The notes: a model not told the origin generated them from the sequence alone. Positions 27,727 through 37,282 are shown, counted from the stretch's first letter. The stretch: DNA of 64,000 nucleotides from an uncultured Alphaproteobacteria bacterium (GCA_905479265.1 CAJQLX010000019.1:23165-87164), one strand, 5' to 3'. Made by a program: numbers and translations.

Positions 27727-28013
27727 AATGCTTCCGTCAAACGGCGTTTTTGTAGGCAGCCTGCATACAGGGGTTTCAGGCCATAACTGAGACCGTCATT
27801 TGCAAGGTACAGGCCACCTGCGCCTTAATTGTAAGCCAATTCCCAACGCGCGCATTATCAAATCAATCCACAACGTGTTGCGTTCTTCTGCGGACCTTCT
27901 GCAGACGGGTCGCGACAGGGCTTTAACGCACTTGTGAGGCGGGTTGTTGAGGCGGTTTGCCGTCTCGCTGCTTACAGTCCAGCGTCTCAATCAGCGATGG
28001 AAGGGAGAGTTAC

Positions 28014-29042
28014 ATGTTCGGAATACGGGCGCCATTGGCAGCTATTGCCTTGGCCGGATTGATAAGCGCGTCAGCACAGGCGCAAACCTCCGGCATGGAC
28101 GTGCTCCCGGCTCAGGAATTCCCGCGCTCTTGGGCACGAGAATTTCCAAAAGCTGATTTTACCCAAGCCATCATTAACTTTGACGAAGTACTATCCGGCG
28201 GGCCACCCCGAGACGGGATCCCCGCCATCGACGCCCCACAATTCGTGTCATTGGAAGAAGCCTCAGAACGCTACCACCCTTCTGAACCCGTGATTGGGCT
28301 GGAGGTGGGCGGCGAGGCCAAGGCTTATCCGCTGCAAATACTGACGTGGCATGAAATCGCTAATGACACCATCGGCGGCGTACCGGTGGCCGTGACGTAC
28401 TGTCCTTTGTGCAACGCCGCTATTGTGTTTGATACCCGCATCGACGGGAAAGCCCACGATTTTGGCGTTTCTGGCCGACTGCGAAAATCGGATATGATCA
28501 TGTACGACCGCCAAACTGAAAGCTGGTGGCAACAATTCGACGGTCTGGGCCTTACAGGGGCTTATGTCGGGCAGAAATTAACCAAAATACCGTCACGCAT
28601 CGAAAGTTTCGAACGCTTTGCCCAGCGGTTTCCAGCAGGACGGGTTCTGGTCCCAAACAACGACGGTTTGCGCCAATATGGTCGAAACCCCTACCGGTTC
28701 TATGACGCTGAGAATGGCCGCCCTTTTCTGTACTTTGATGACCTGCCAAGCGACATTCCGCCTATGGCTCGCGTGGTCATTGCCCAAGGCTATGAGAGCC
28801 GGGCTTATGCCCTGACCAAAATTGCGCAGGTCGGCGTTCTAAAGGATGGAGACCTCGAAATATCATGGACCGCTGGTCAAAATTCAGCCCTAGACAACGG
28901 CCTCATCGCCAAGGGACGTGACGTTGGCAATATCGTTGTGCAGCGCGTGAACGACGCCGGTGAGCGAGGCGATATCGTCTACGATGTTACCTTTGCCTTC
29001 GTCTATCACGCCTTTATCGAGAATGGCGAAATTGTGCAGTGA
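28014..29042 (+). CDS. DUF3179 domain protein, secreted
   Basis: The 342-residue protein has a signal peptide MFGIRAPLAAIALAGLISAS ending AQAQ. The ATG at 28014 follows a GGGAGAG site. The DUF3179 core is seen in PVAVTYCPLCNAAIVFD, with two cysteines in a CxxC-like setting, and in YDRQTESWWQQFDG. DUF3179 proteins are periplasmic or secreted and of unknown function; the CPLC motif suggests redox or metal chemistry. The protein is complete. The next gene downstream is the large FG-GAP protein. Confidence 0.88.
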   Translation: MFGIRAPLAAIALAGLISASAQAQTSGMDVLPAQEFPRSWAREFPKADFTQAIINFDEVLSGGPPRDGIPAIDAPQFVSLEEASERYHPSEPVIGLEVGGEAKAYPLQILTWHEIANDTIGGVPVAVTYCPLCNAAIVFDTRIDGKAHDFGVSGRLRKSDMIMYDRQTESWWQQFDGLGLTGAYVGQKLTKIPSRIESFERFAQRFPAGRVLVPNNDGLRQYGRNPYRFYDAENGRPFLYFDDLPSDIPPMARVVIAQGYESRAYALTKIAQVGVLKDGDLEISWTAGQNSALDNGLIAKGRDVGNIVVQRVNDAGERGDIVYDVTFAFVYHAFIENGEIVQ

Positions 29043-29067
29043 CATACGACTCGATGACAATTTGGCC

Positions 29068-29105
29068 CCCGCGCCATCGCGTAAAGCGGGATCGGATCTT
29101 TTTTT
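29068..29105 (+). terminator. Weak terminator-like hairpin after the DUF3179 gene
   Basis: CCCGC (29068-29072) and GCGGG (29086-29090) can pair. Seven T follow at 29099-29105, but eight bases separate stem and T run, so termination may be inefficient. The rest of the 276-bp gap to the next gene holds only a small CCCGG/CCGGG dyad near 29208-29223 and the TTGGAG ribosome site before 29319. Confidence 0.3.
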
Positions 29106-29318
29106 GTAGTGATAAAAACTTTTAAATCGTGTAATGTATTGACCATTCTAGGGTACGCGACGGACCCGACTTTTATTTTGATGACGTTCTTTTATTTGAC
29201 ACCAGCCCGGAAAACACCGGGTAAAACAAGACATTGCGAACGCGGCCAACAGTTTTAACACCTTGTTTACCAAGGGTTTGACGTTGGCTGACGCTATTTA
29301 AATCTTGGAGCTAGCATT

Positions 29319-31406
29319 ATGACTTCCGCTCATCCCCTCGTTCTGACCGAGGGCCGCAAACTCAAGGAACTCGCGAGCAAGGGCCGGCTTACGACCGCTG
29401 CTCTCACAGCCGCTGGCGCAGCGATCTTAGCTGCGACGCAGGCTCAAGCGCATTCTGGACCTGAAAACCACGCGCCTCATACGGACGATGACAGCAGTGT
29501 TATCGGGATGGGATTGGTTGGTGCGACCCACACGCACGCAAGCGGATTGCACCACAACCACGGCCCGCTATCCTTGCTGCCCAACGGTGTGCAACATACG
29601 CATCCGTTCGGTGACGGTATGCAGGCGGGCGCGATGCCCGCGCAAATGCAGATGCAGATGCCAAGCGCACCGATGATGTCCTATGGAACCTATGCACCAC
29701 AGCAAATGGCATCGTCGGCCATGATGCCGATGGCCGCCTACGGCCAAGCGCCGATGATGGCGGCGCCACCGGCGCACTATGGCAACGGCGGTTTGATCGA
29801 TGGTGGCATGTTGCTCGCGCTGGGTGTTGCGGGAATGGCGGGCCTATCCGCCCTGTTCATTTTTGATAATGACAATGCCCGTGCGGATAGCGGTTTTTCC
29901 TCATCAGAAGCCATGCCCTATCTGTCAAACGGCGCTGAGCGTGTTGACACGATTTTCGATGAGACTGTTCTCTCAATTACCAGTTCATCCAGCCAGCAGG
30001 CCGATGAAGGTGAAGGTGGAACGCTTGGGTACGTCACAGCGCATCATCCGCTGGGTCAAGACGTGTCATTTTCCATCATTGGGGGCGATGATGAAGAGCG
30101 CTTCCGCATTGATCACGAAACAGGCGCGCTTTCCTTTGTCGGTTCTCGCGCACCAGAACAAGGCGACGCCAACAACAGTATTCCCGACTTCTCCGCCTTG
30201 TCCGGTGATGCGGATGGCACCCGCGCTGAGAATGGAAACAACACGCTGGAAGTTCGGGTCGAAGTCCGCGACACCAATGGCAACTTCGCCAATCAATACG
30301 TCACCTATTTCATTCAAAACGAAACACGCGACGACACGGTTGATCGCTATGTTGAGGCCGATGACCTTGCGCGATTGAGCGACGATGACACGAACAATCT
30401 GATCCACATCGAGGACGCTGAATTTGGTCAGGATGACAACGGCGACAACCTTGTCATTAGCGTTAACGGCAGCGACCGGGTGACCGTCACCGAGCTCGAA
30501 GGCGACGGGGACATCAACACCGCCTTCTTTGGCTCCTCCGGTGCCGATTATTACGACGTTGCAGTTGGTGACATCGACGGCGATGGAGATCTTGACGTCG
30601 TGGTTGCTGGACGTGACGACGGAGAAAACATTGTTGAGGTCTGGGAAAGCAACGGCAACGGCAGTTTCTCGCGAGAATACACCGCCGACGACGGGCCTTC
30701 TTCGTCGGATCTTGATAGCGCTGGGACCATCGCCGACGTGGTTTTGGGTGAGTTCGACGGATCAGGGAACCTTGAGATTTTCGTCACCAACGACGGCGGA
30801 CACGATAGCCTGATTACCCTGTCTGGCAACTACAGCGGGTCTATCGAGACTTTTGCTGGCTTGGACGTGGCAGAAGAAGCGGTGGTCATCAGCGAGCGCT
30901 ATATCAACTCCAGCACCGACTATGTGGCCGCGCTCGAACACGGCGACATTGCACTGGTTGACGTCGAAGATGGCCAGCAAGAAGATCAAGTATTTGGGTC
31001 TTACGTTGATCTGGCGGTATATCGGGACATGGTTTTCGCCGCCGAGGGCACCCGCGTTGATGTCTTCGAGGCCGACTCAAATAGCCTTGAAGACGAAACC
31101 AGCGGCATCATCACCGGCCTAGACCGCATCACCGAAATCGCTGTGGGCGACTTTGATGACGACGATTCTGACATCGAGCTGGCTGTGCTCGACGCTGATG
31201 CTGACGAGGTCTACATTTACGAACTCGACCAGCACTACGACAGTGCCAGCCTCAGCGAAGTCATTGACGTCGATGGTGGCGCATTGGAGTTGCTGACATT
31301 GCCCGAGTACGTCGAGGCGAACACAGAGACCGGCGGCAACTTAGCCGATGACTTGCTGGTTGGTGGGTCGAATTCAACAATCTTTTACGACGACACATCG
31401 CTCTAA
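29319..31406 (+). CDS. Secreted His/Met-rich protein with cadherin-like and FG-GAP repeats
   Basis: This 695-residue protein starts with a long, twin-phase leader (LTTAALTAAGAAILAATQAQA), predicted to be cleaved before HSGPENHAPH. Residues about 45-165 are rich in His and Met (THTHASGLHHNHGP, AQMQMQMPSAPMMS). A hydrophobic helix follows (about 168-187, MLLALGVAGMAGLSALFIF). Residues about 230-340 look cadherin-like (HHPLGQDVSFSIIGGDDEERF). From about 400 there are FG-GAP/VCBS-type repeats with calcium loops, for example VGDIDGDGDLDVVVAG and VGDFDDDDSDIELAV. The C-terminal half is very acidic. It is probably a surface or exported beta-propeller. The metal-binding head is inference from composition. 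Confidence 0.82.
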   Translation: MTSAHPLVLTEGRKLKELASKGRLTTAALTAAGAAILAATQAQAHSGPENHAPHTDDDSSVIGMGLVGATHTHASGLHHNHGPLSLLPNGVQHTHPFGDGMQAGAMPAQMQMQMPSAPMMSYGTYAPQQMASSAMMPMAAYGQAPMMAAPPAHYGNGGLIDGGMLLALGVAGMAGLSALFIFDNDNARADSGFSSSEAMPYLSNGAERVDTIFDETVLSITSSSSQQADEGEGGTLGYVTAHHPLGQDVSFSIIGGDDEERFRIDHETGALSFVGSRAPEQGDANNSIPDFSALSGDADGTRAENGNNTLEVRVEVRDTNGNFANQYVTYFIQNETRDDTVDRYVEADDLARLSDDDTNNLIHIEDAEFGQDDNGDNLVISVNGSDRVTVTELEGDGDINTAFFGSSGADYYDVAVGDIDGDGDLDVVVAGRDDGENIVEVWESNGNGSFSREYTADDGPSSSDLDSAGTIADVVLGEFDGSGNLEIFVTNDGGHDSLITLSGNYSGSIETFAGLDVAEEAVVISERYINSSTDYVAALEHGDIALVDVEDGQQEDQVFGSYVDLAVYRDMVFAAEGTRVDVFEADSNSLEDETSGIITGLDRITEIAVGDFDDDDSDIELAVLDADADEVYIYELDQHYDSASLSEVIDVDGGALELLTLPEYVEANTETGGNLADDLLVGGSNSTIFYDDTSL

Positions 31407-31432
31407 CCGCCGGCAGACGCCCGCAAACACAA

Positions 31433-31469
31433 AAAAGCGTGATGGCCCGTTAACGGCTATCACGCTTTT
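31433..31469. terminator. Bidirectional intrinsic terminator between the FG-GAP gene and pyk
   Basis: AAAAGCGTGAT (31433-31443) and ATCACGCTTTT (31459-31469) form a perfect 11-bp stem with a 15-base loop. A-runs precede it and TTTTCTTATTT ends it, so it can stop transcripts from both convergent genes. Confidence 0.9.
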
Positions 31470-31500
31470 CTTATTTCAGGCTTGCCTTGTGGCGCGGTCG

Positions 31501-32907
31501 CTAGAGACGCAACAGACGCAGCAGGTTCGTTTGACCAACTTGGCCAAACGGAACACCCGCGGTGAGCACGACTTGATCACCTTCGACCCCGAACCCTTGC
31601 TGCAGCCCAATTTCCTGAGCGGCTTCTGCCACTTGATCGAGGGTTTCCATGTTCTCTACGACCACGCAATGAAGCCCCCAAACGATGGTATGCTGCCGAG
31701 CTGTTTTTCGTTCTGGCGTCACCATCACAATCGGCACCACGGGCCGCTCTCGGCTCGCACGCTGGGCGGTGCGGCCTGAACGGGTGTGGGTGACAATGCA
31801 CTTGGCATCGATGGTCTCGGCAACCTGACAGGCGGCGGTTGAAATCGCATCCGAACCGGTTGCGGGGCTACCGCCGGAGGCTGGCGACTGCTGGTAATGC
31901 GAGGATTGCTCGGTCTCACAAATGATGCGATCCATCATTGCCACGGCTTCACGTGGATAGTTGCCTGCTGCACTTTCTGCGGACAGCATCACCGCATCGG
32001 CGCCATCGTAAACGGCGCGTGCGACATCGGACGATTCAGCCCGTGTTGGAACGGGGTTGGTGATCATGGATTCGAGCATTTGCGTCGCAACGACCACAGG
32101 CTTACCTGCGCGGCGGCAGGCCTGGACAATGCGCCGCTGGATGGGCGGTACTTCTTCGGGCTGCATTTCAACGCCGAGATCCCCTCGCGCAACCATCATT
32201 CCGTCCGCCAGCATGACCAGCTCGTCGAGGTAATCGATGGCCGACGGCTTTTCCATTTTAACCATCAATTGCGCGGAATCACCGACAATGCGGCGGGCTT
32301 CGATCACGTCCTTGGGCTGCTGAACAAACGAAAGCGCAATCCAATCCACGCCCAACTTCATGGCGAAGTCCACGTCCCGGCGGTCTTTTTCCGTCAGCGC
32401 TGACATCGGCAACACAGCATCGGGAACGTTGACCCCTTTGCGGTCTGAAAGCTTGCGACCGGCTTCGACCCGGCAATCAGCTTCGCCCTCGCGAACCTCC
32501 ACAATGCGCAACCGCACTTTTCCGTCGTCCACCAACAGCCGGCCACCAACTTTCATCGCGGCGAAAATCTCAGGATGGGGCAATGTCACACGCTCAGCGG
32601 TGCCAACGATCTCTTCCAACACCAGCGTTATGACGTGCCCGGGCTCAACCTCAACCGAACCGGCTTCGAAGGTGCCAAGGCGGAGTTTCGGCCCTTGAAT
32701 ATCGGCAAGAATGCACGTGGACCGTCCAAATTTGGCTTCCATCGCGCGAATACGCTCGTAAGAAAGCTGGTGGTCTTCGTGGGAACCGTGACTGAAGTTG
32801 AGGCGAAAGACATCGGCTCCCCGTTCAAACAGCGCTTCGAGCATTTCGCTTTCGCGGCTGGCTGGTCCGATGGTCGTTACGATCTTCGCTTTGCGTTGGC
32901 GGCGCAT
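31501..32907 (-). CDS. pyk: Pyruvate kinase
   Basis: The 468-residue enzyme makes pyruvate and ATP from phosphoenolpyruvate and ADP. It has KIVTTIGPAS at the N-terminus, RLNFSHGSHEDH, the catalytic-lysine segment KMEKPSAIDYLDELV and MVARGDLGVEM, and a C-terminal effector domain with ARAVYDGADAVMLSAESA and HTRSGRTAQ. The ATG at 32907 with AAGGA upstream gives the standard MRRQRKAK start; in-frame upstream starts add an unconserved tail. It is divergent from gap across 218 bp. Confidence 0.96.
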   Translation of the reverse strand: MRRQRKAKIVTTIGPASRESEMLEALFERGADVFRLNFSHGSHEDHQLSYERIRAMEAKFGRSTCILADIQGPKLRLGTFEAGSVEVEPGHVITLVLEEIVGTAERVTLPHPEIFAAMKVGGRLLVDDGKVRLRIVEVREGEADCRVEAGRKLSDRKGVNVPDAVLPMSALTEKDRRDVDFAMKLGVDWIALSFVQQPKDVIEARRIVGDSAQLMVKMEKPSAIDYLDELVMLADGMMVARGDLGVEMQPEEVPPIQRRIVQACRRAGKPVVVATQMLESMITNPVPTRAESSDVARAVYDGADAVMLSAESAAGNYPREAVAMMDRIICETEQSSHYQQSPASGGSPATGSDAISTAACQVAETIDAKCIVTHTRSGRTAQRASRERPVVPIVMVTPERKTARQHTIVWGLHCVVVENMETLDQVAEAAQEIGLQQGFGVEGDQVVLTAGVPFGQVGQTNLLRLLRL

Positions 32908-33125
32908 GTGTGGTCCTTGCAGCATTCTGGTTCTGCCTCGACCAACACCACCGATGGGTGGGTTTGACTCGCGGCTTGGTATTGGCAGACTTGTTTCAGA
33001 TTCGGGCTGAAAATGAAACGGCTCATTCATAACTATGGTATAGCCAAGCCTAAGGTGCAGATGAATTGCGAATATGACAAACGCAAGTCCTGCGACCCGG
33101 CATAACCGAAACGAGAGACCGCACC

Positions 33126-34136
33126 ATGACCATAAAAGTCGCCATCAATGGTTTTGGCCGCATTGGCCGCCTTACCTTCCGTGCTGCTTTGGAAAGTAAC
33201 CGAGACGATATCGAATTCGTAGCCTTGAACGACTTGTCCAGTGCCGCCGAAATGGCCCATCTGCTCAAGTGGGATTCTGTACACGGCCGCTTACCCATGG
33301 ATGTCTCCGTTGAAGGCGAAGACACACTTATTGTCGGCGACAAGCGCGTGCGCCTGATCACTCAACCCGATCCCACCAAGCTTCCTTGGGGCGAAATGGG
33401 CGTTGACGTGGTTATGGAATGCACAGGCCGTTTCACCAAGAAAGAGTCCGCCTCCCAGCACCTCACCGCTGGTGCCAAGAAAGTTTTGATCTCTGCGCCC
33501 TGCGGCGATGCTGATCGAACCATCGTGTATGGCGTGAACCACGATGGCTTAACGGCGGAGGATAACGTCGTCTCCAACGCATCCTGCACCACCAACTGCC
33601 TCGCGCCGGTTGTGCACGTCCTGCATGAAGCCATCGGCATTGAGCGTGGTTATATGACCACCTGTCACGCCTACACCGGCGACCAGCGCCTTGTGGATAC
33701 CTCGCACAGCGACTGGCGCCGCGCGCGTTCCGCTGGCTTGTCCATGATCCCAACCTCGACCGGTGCAGCACGGGCCGTCGGTCTGGTATTGCCGCACATG
33801 CAGGGCAAACTGGATGGTTGTGCAATCCGCGTCCCAACCGCTGACGTCTCCATGGTCGACTTCACCTTTGACGCTGCGCGCGACACTTCTGCGGAAGAAA
33901 TCAATGCCGCAATTTCTAAGGCTGCAGCATCCGGACCTTTGGCGGGCATTTTGGCCACCAATGATGAGCCGCTCGTGTCGATCGACTTCACGCACAACCC
34001 CGCTTCTTCGATCTTTGACCTGACCCAAACAACCGTTCTTGAAGGTCGCTTCGTGCGCATTCTTACGTGGTACGACAATGAATGGGGGTTCTCGAACCGG
34101 ATGATGGATACAGCGGTGGCACAAGCGAACGCCTAA
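33126..34136 (+). CDS. gap: Glyceraldehyde-3-phosphate dehydrogenase, type I
   Basis: The 336-residue protein has the NAD site [16 protein letters not shown], the catalytic-cysteine block [17 protein letters not shown], the phosphate-site region [20 protein letters not shown], and the C-terminal [12 protein letters not shown]. The residue pattern after the first strand (ALNDLS) suits NAD. It serves glycolysis or gluconeogenesis together with the divergent pyk. A hairpin terminator follows. Confidence 0.97.
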   Translation: MTIKVAINGFGRIGRLTFRAALESNRDDIEFVALNDLSSAAEMAHLLKWDSVHGRLPMDVSVEGEDTLIVGDKRVRLITQPDPTKLPWGEMGVDVVMECTGRFTKKESASQHLTAGAKKVLISAPCGDADRTIVYGVNHDGLTAEDNVVSNASCTTNCLAPVVHVLHEAIGIERGYMTTCHAYTGDQRLVDTSHSDWRRARSAGLSMIPTSTGAARAVGLVLPHMQGKLDGCAIRVPTADVSMVDFTFDAARDTSAEEINAAISKAAASGPLAGILATNDEPLVSIDFTHNPASSIFDLTQTTVLEGRFVRILTWYDNEWGFSNRMMDTAVAQANA

Positions 34137-34187
34137 ATCCTCACGCAAGAGACCAAATTGAGGGACCATTCGGTCCCAAGACACGCT

Positions 34188-34227
34188 ACAGGCCCAATCG
34201 CAGACGCGACTGGGCCTGTCTTCGTTT
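34188..34227 (+). terminator. Terminator-like hairpin downstream of gap
   Basis: ACAGGCCCA (34188-34196) pairs perfectly with TGGGCCTGT (34211-34219), and an interrupted T run, CTTCGTTT, follows. A smaller hairpin, GGGACC/GGTCCC, sits just before it at 34162-34177. Confidence 0.65.
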
Positions 34228-34228
34228 C

Positions 34229-34350
34229 GGGGCGCCGCCCCAATCCGTGGGTCAAGGCCAAGCCGCGCGCTGCGCGGTGCTTCGCAGCCTTGACCCCCTT
34301 CCCCCCGGACTTCGCCAGTCGGACAGAAGGTCAGTCCCTGTCCTTCTGGA
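34229..34350 (+). repeat. Structured intergenic repeat, copy 1 (three dyads and a 15-bp core)
   Basis: The modules, in order, are: GGGGC-N3-GCCCC (34229-34241); a large dyad GGGTCAAGG (34249-34257)/CCTTGACCC (34288-34296) with a GC-rich centre; the core GACTTCGCCAGTCGG (34308-34322); and a third dyad CAGAAGG (34324-34330)/CCTTCTG (34342-34348). The same modules occur on the opposite strand at 63738-63863. It fills most of the 332-bp gap between gap and the small membrane protein gene. It has no coding content. Confidence 0.8.
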
Positions 34351-34365
34351 TTTAAGCCTCTTAAC

Positions 34366-34421
34366 TAGACAGTGTATCTTTTGTTGACAGCACCCAAATG
34401 TTTGGATATTTAGACACTGTA
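34366..34421 (+). promoter_or_regulatory. Sigma-70 promoter flanked by two TAGACA-S-TGTA sites
   Basis: TTGACA (34384-34389), a 17-bp spacer and TATTTA (34407-34412) form the clearest promoter in the window. It is flanked by TAGACAGTGTA (34366-34376) and TAGACACTGTA (34411-34421), 45 bp apart. Their cores ACAGTGT and ACACTGT are exact reverse complements. The second site overlaps the -10 element, so a looping or roadblock repressor is plausible. Confidence 0.6.
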
Positions 34422-34468
34422 ATGTTTCCTTGGCTGATCCTCAGCAAGGCGGTAGGAAGGATATGATG

Positions 34469-34732
34469 ATGGCGACCACGACAAATGAAAGTTTTGCTGT
34501 CCTTGCGCAGTTCTTCAGCCTGGATGCGCTCTTGAACCTTTTTGATTTCAGCGCGTTTCCTGAATTTGTGGCCGTGGGTTTGACCGTTGTCGGCGGGCTG
34601 GGCACCGGCATTTTGACCATGCTGGTCGCCTTTGTTGTGCTTGACTTGTTGGGTACCAACTTGGAGTGGTGGGAGAAACGCCATGCTTTTGAAGACTGGT
34701 TAGCGCCACAGGCGTCATTGGGCGCCGACTAG
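34469..34732 (+). CDS. Small membrane protein, function unknown
   Basis: The 87-residue protein has one or two membrane helices (about 32-62, FVAVGLTVVGGLGTGILTMLVAFVVLDLL) and a soluble C-terminus rich in Trp and acidic residues (EWWEKRHAFEDWL). Three in-frame ATGs overlap at 34463, 34466 and 34469; the last is 8 nt from AGGAAGG and is preferred. It has its own promoter and its own terminator, so it is a monocistronic unit between gap and nuoF. I recognise no family. Confidence 0.7.
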   Translation: MATTTNESFAVLAQFFSLDALLNLFDFSAFPEFVAVGLTVVGGLGTGILTMLVAFVVLDLLGTNLEWWEKRHAFEDWLAPQASLGAD

Positions 34733-34755
34733 GCGGCTCTCCACGCCACGAAAGA

Positions 34756-34792
34756 AAAAACCCCGCTTGGCGTGCTGCCCAGCGGGGTTTTT
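34756..34792. terminator. Bidirectional terminator after the small membrane protein and after nuoF
   Basis: AAAAACCCCGCT (34756-34767) and AGCGGGGTTTTT (34781-34792) form a perfect 12-bp stem with A and T runs on both sides. It ends the nuo transcript (minus strand) as well as the small gene, so the complex I gene cluster stops at nuoF here. Confidence 0.92.
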
Positions 34793-34817
34793 CTATTTTG
34801 TCTTCTGCGTGAACCGC

Positions 34818-36119
34818 TTATTCAGCGGCAACGGCCATCGCTTCGGCAACGTCTACCTTCTTGCCAGAAAGGCGCGCTTCCATCACAGGGCGGAAGTTAC
34901 GGATAAGGCCCTGAACAGGCCACGCTGCAGCGTCACCCAAAGCACAAATCGTGTGACCTTCGATTTGGTAAGAAACCTCGAGCAACATGTCGATTTCTTC
35001 GACGTCTGCCTGTCCCTTAGCCATGCGATCCAAGACACGGTGCATCCAGCCCGTGCCCTCGCGGCAAGGCGTGCACTGGCCACAGCTTTCATGCTTGTAG
35101 AAATGAGCCAAGCGGCCAATGGCTTGGATGATGTCGGTTGACTTATCCATCACGATTACGGCCGCTGTGCCCAAGCCAGATTTCACAGCGCGCAGGCTGT
35201 CAAAGTCCATGTTGATGTCGTTACACACGTCTTGTGTGATACACGGCACGGACGACCCGCCCGGAATAACGGCCAGCAGGTTATCCCAGCCACCGCGAAC
35301 ACCGCCAGCGTGCTTGTCTAGCAACTCGCGGAGCGGAATGCCCATTTCTTCTTCGACATTACAAGGGCGCTCGACGTGACCAGAGATGCAGAACAACTTT
35401 GTCCCGCGGTTCCGTTCTGGGCCCAGACCCGTCCACCATTCAACACCGCGCCGCAAAATCTCAGGCACCACGGCAATGGTTTCAACGTTGTTCACCGTCG
35501 TCGGACAGCCGTAAAGACCAGCGCCGGCAGGGAATGGAGGCTTAAGGCGGGGTTGCCCCTTCTTTCCTTCAAGCGACTCAAGCAAAGCGGTTTCTTCGCC
35601 GCAGATGTAGGCACCCGCGCCGCGGTGCAGGTGAATATCGAAGTTCCACCCGTTGGTGGCTTCTGACTTTTCACCCAAGAGGCCGGCTTCACGGGCTTCC
35701 AAAATCGCTTGTTCGATGTTGGAGGCTTCGTTGTAAAACTCGCCACGAATGTAGATGTAGCCCGTGTGCGCGCCCATGCCAAAACCGGCAAGGAGCATGC
35801 CTTCAAGCAACCGGTGAGGATCAAACCGCAAGATGTCGCGATCCTTGCACGTACCGGGCTCTGATTCGTCCGCATTCACCACCAAGTAATGCGGCAGCGC
35901 GCTTTCTTTGGGCATGAAGGACCACTTGAGGCCCGTCGGAAAACCAGCACCGCCCCGGCCACGCAAGTCCGACGCCTTGACCAGATCGATCACGCGATCC
36001 CGGCCAAGGGTCACCATCGCCTTGGTGTTATCCCAGACGCCCCGTGCCTGAGCGCCCTTGAGCCGCCAGTCGTGTTGTCCGTAAAGGTTGGTAAAGATCC
36101 GGTCCTGATCCGCAAGCAT
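34818..36119 (-). CDS. nuoF: NADH-quinone oxidoreductase subunit F
   Basis: The 433-residue protein binds NADH and FMN in the peripheral arm of complex [29 protein letters not shown] and the [19 protein letters not shown] block form the nucleotide sites. [14 protein letters not shown] and the later [16 protein letters not shown] hold the cysteines of the [4Fe-4S] cluster N3. The ATG at 36119 gives the usual start [14 protein letters not shown]. The RidA-like gene lies 126 bp upstream. No nuoG follows. Confidence 0.96.
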   Translation of the reverse strand: MLADQDRIFTNLYGQHDWRLKGAQARGVWDNTKAMVTLGRDRVIDLVKASDLRGRGGAGFPTGLKWSFMPKESALPHYLVVNADESEPGTCKDRDILRFDPHRLLEGMLLAGFGMGAHTGYIYIRGEFYNEASNIEQAILEAREAGLLGEKSEATNGWNFDIHLHRGAGAYICGEETALLESLEGKKGQPRLKPPFPAGAGLYGCPTTVNNVETIAVVPEILRRGVEWWTGLGPERNRGTKLFCISGHVERPCNVEEEMGIPLRELLDKHAGGVRGGWDNLLAVIPGGSSVPCITQDVCNDINMDFDSLRAVKSGLGTAAVIVMDKSTDIIQAIGRLAHFYKHESCGQCTPCREGTGWMHRVLDRMAKGQADVEEIDMLLEVSYQIEGHTICALGDAAAWPVQGLIRNFRPVMEARLSGKKVDVAEAMAVAAE

Positions 36120-36245
36120 GGGCCTGTGCCTATCCTGTATAAAACGCTTGGCGGTTTTATGCCCCGAAAGTTGAGCGAAGAAAACCGCCTTGATGTCGCG
36201 ACACGTGTTCGCGGATTGCAGAGGCGCGCTGGCGCGGCCACCCAT

Positions 36246-37256
36246 TTACCGATGGGCCAAGAGTTGTACGCAGATACGGGTGCCGGTTTGGACAAAAGCC
36301 CGCACCGGCAAGCCTGTCGACGCTGGTCCCGGTCGCACATGATAGCTGTGCCGGATTTTCAGATTTTGGTGCAAATCGTCTTCTGTCCCACCACCAACAT
36401 AGGGCGCGCTGACCTTGACCACATGGGCCCACGTCAGCCCATGCCGGCTTAAGCCCGCATCCAACTGCCGCATCACCGCCCGCGTTTGATCCACCAAAGA
36501 CAGATCAGGCTCGGGGTGGCTTGCGGTGAACACGAGCAAGTCCCCTGCGGCTCGAACCGACATAAAGGGCTGAGCATCATCATGGACAACGGGACATTGG
36601 TCAGAGAGCAGAAGGTCCACGACATGCCCGTCGCTTCCTGCTGGCAACATCACTCCGCTGTGCGATAGAGGCTGGGTGTCGCCTGTGTGTTCCGCCCAAA
36701 ACTCATTTTGAAGCAGGGGGTTAAACGGTGGGAAACCCGCCGTTTTCAGAGCATCGTAAACACCCTCTCTGGTTTCTGCTGACGCGGCAACATAGGTCAG
36801 ATCTTGCCCTTGCCGGGCTTGAACCGAGCCGGAAACCGAACCAGCGCGCGGAAGCAATGAAGCGTCCGCGTAGGCGTCGACCTCAAGCAGCATTCCAGCG
36901 TAGTAGAAATAGGGAACAGCCACCGGGACCAGAACGGGGCCCTTTGGAAACCGCCGCTGAAACGATGCAAGCAAGGCTTGGGTTTCTTGTTTCGATGAAG
37001 CCGCATGATAAATCACGAGCTTGGCCACATCGTTCGCGCCAAAACCAGCGCGCGCAAAAACCGCCGCGATCATGTCCGCGACAAACACAGCTTGCGCGCC
37101 CAAGTCGCCCGGCGACACCACGCGCGCTTGACGATCCAGCGGGCAAAGGCCGCACGTCCACCCCTTGTCCCCAACCCGAACCATGGTCGAAACCCGCACG
37201 TCGTCGCGCATGCCAAAGACGTCGAAGGGCACGATTTGGCGTGCTTGCATATCCAT
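36246..37256 (-). CDS. Two-domain RidA-like (YjgF/UK114 fold) protein inside the nuo locus
   Basis: The 336-residue protein appears to be two fused RidA-fold domains. The first (about 8-130) shows VRVSTMVRVGDKGWTCG and DMIAAVFARAGFGANDVAKLVIY. The second (about 225-335) shows SVRAAGDLLVFTAS, MRQLDAGLSRHGLTWAHVVKVSAPY and PGPASTGLPVRAFVQTGTRI. RidA enzymes deaminate reactive enamine/imine intermediates; the usual arginine is plausible in LPVRAF, but activity is not certain. It sits between nuoE and nuoF, behind a terminator. The ATG at 37256 or GTG at 37259 may start it, after GAGAGG. Confidence 0.7.
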   Translation of the reverse strand: MDMQARQIVPFDVFGMRDDVRVSTMVRVGDKGWTCGLCPLDRQARVVSPGDLGAQAVFVADMIAAVFARAGFGANDVAKLVIYHAASSKQETQALLASFQRRFPKGPVLVPVAVPYFYYAGMLLEVDAYADASLLPRAGSVSGSVQARQGQDLTYVAASAETREGVYDALKTAGFPPFNPLLQNEFWAEHTGDTQPLSHSGVMLPAGSDGHVVDLLLSDQCPVVHDDAQPFMSVRAAGDLLVFTASHPEPDLSLVDQTRAVMRQLDAGLSRHGLTWAHVVKVSAPYVGGGTEDDLHQNLKIRHSYHVRPGPASTGLPVRAFVQTGTRICVQLLAHR

Positions 37257-37282
37257 CACAGCTTAAACCTCTCTCTGCCCAC

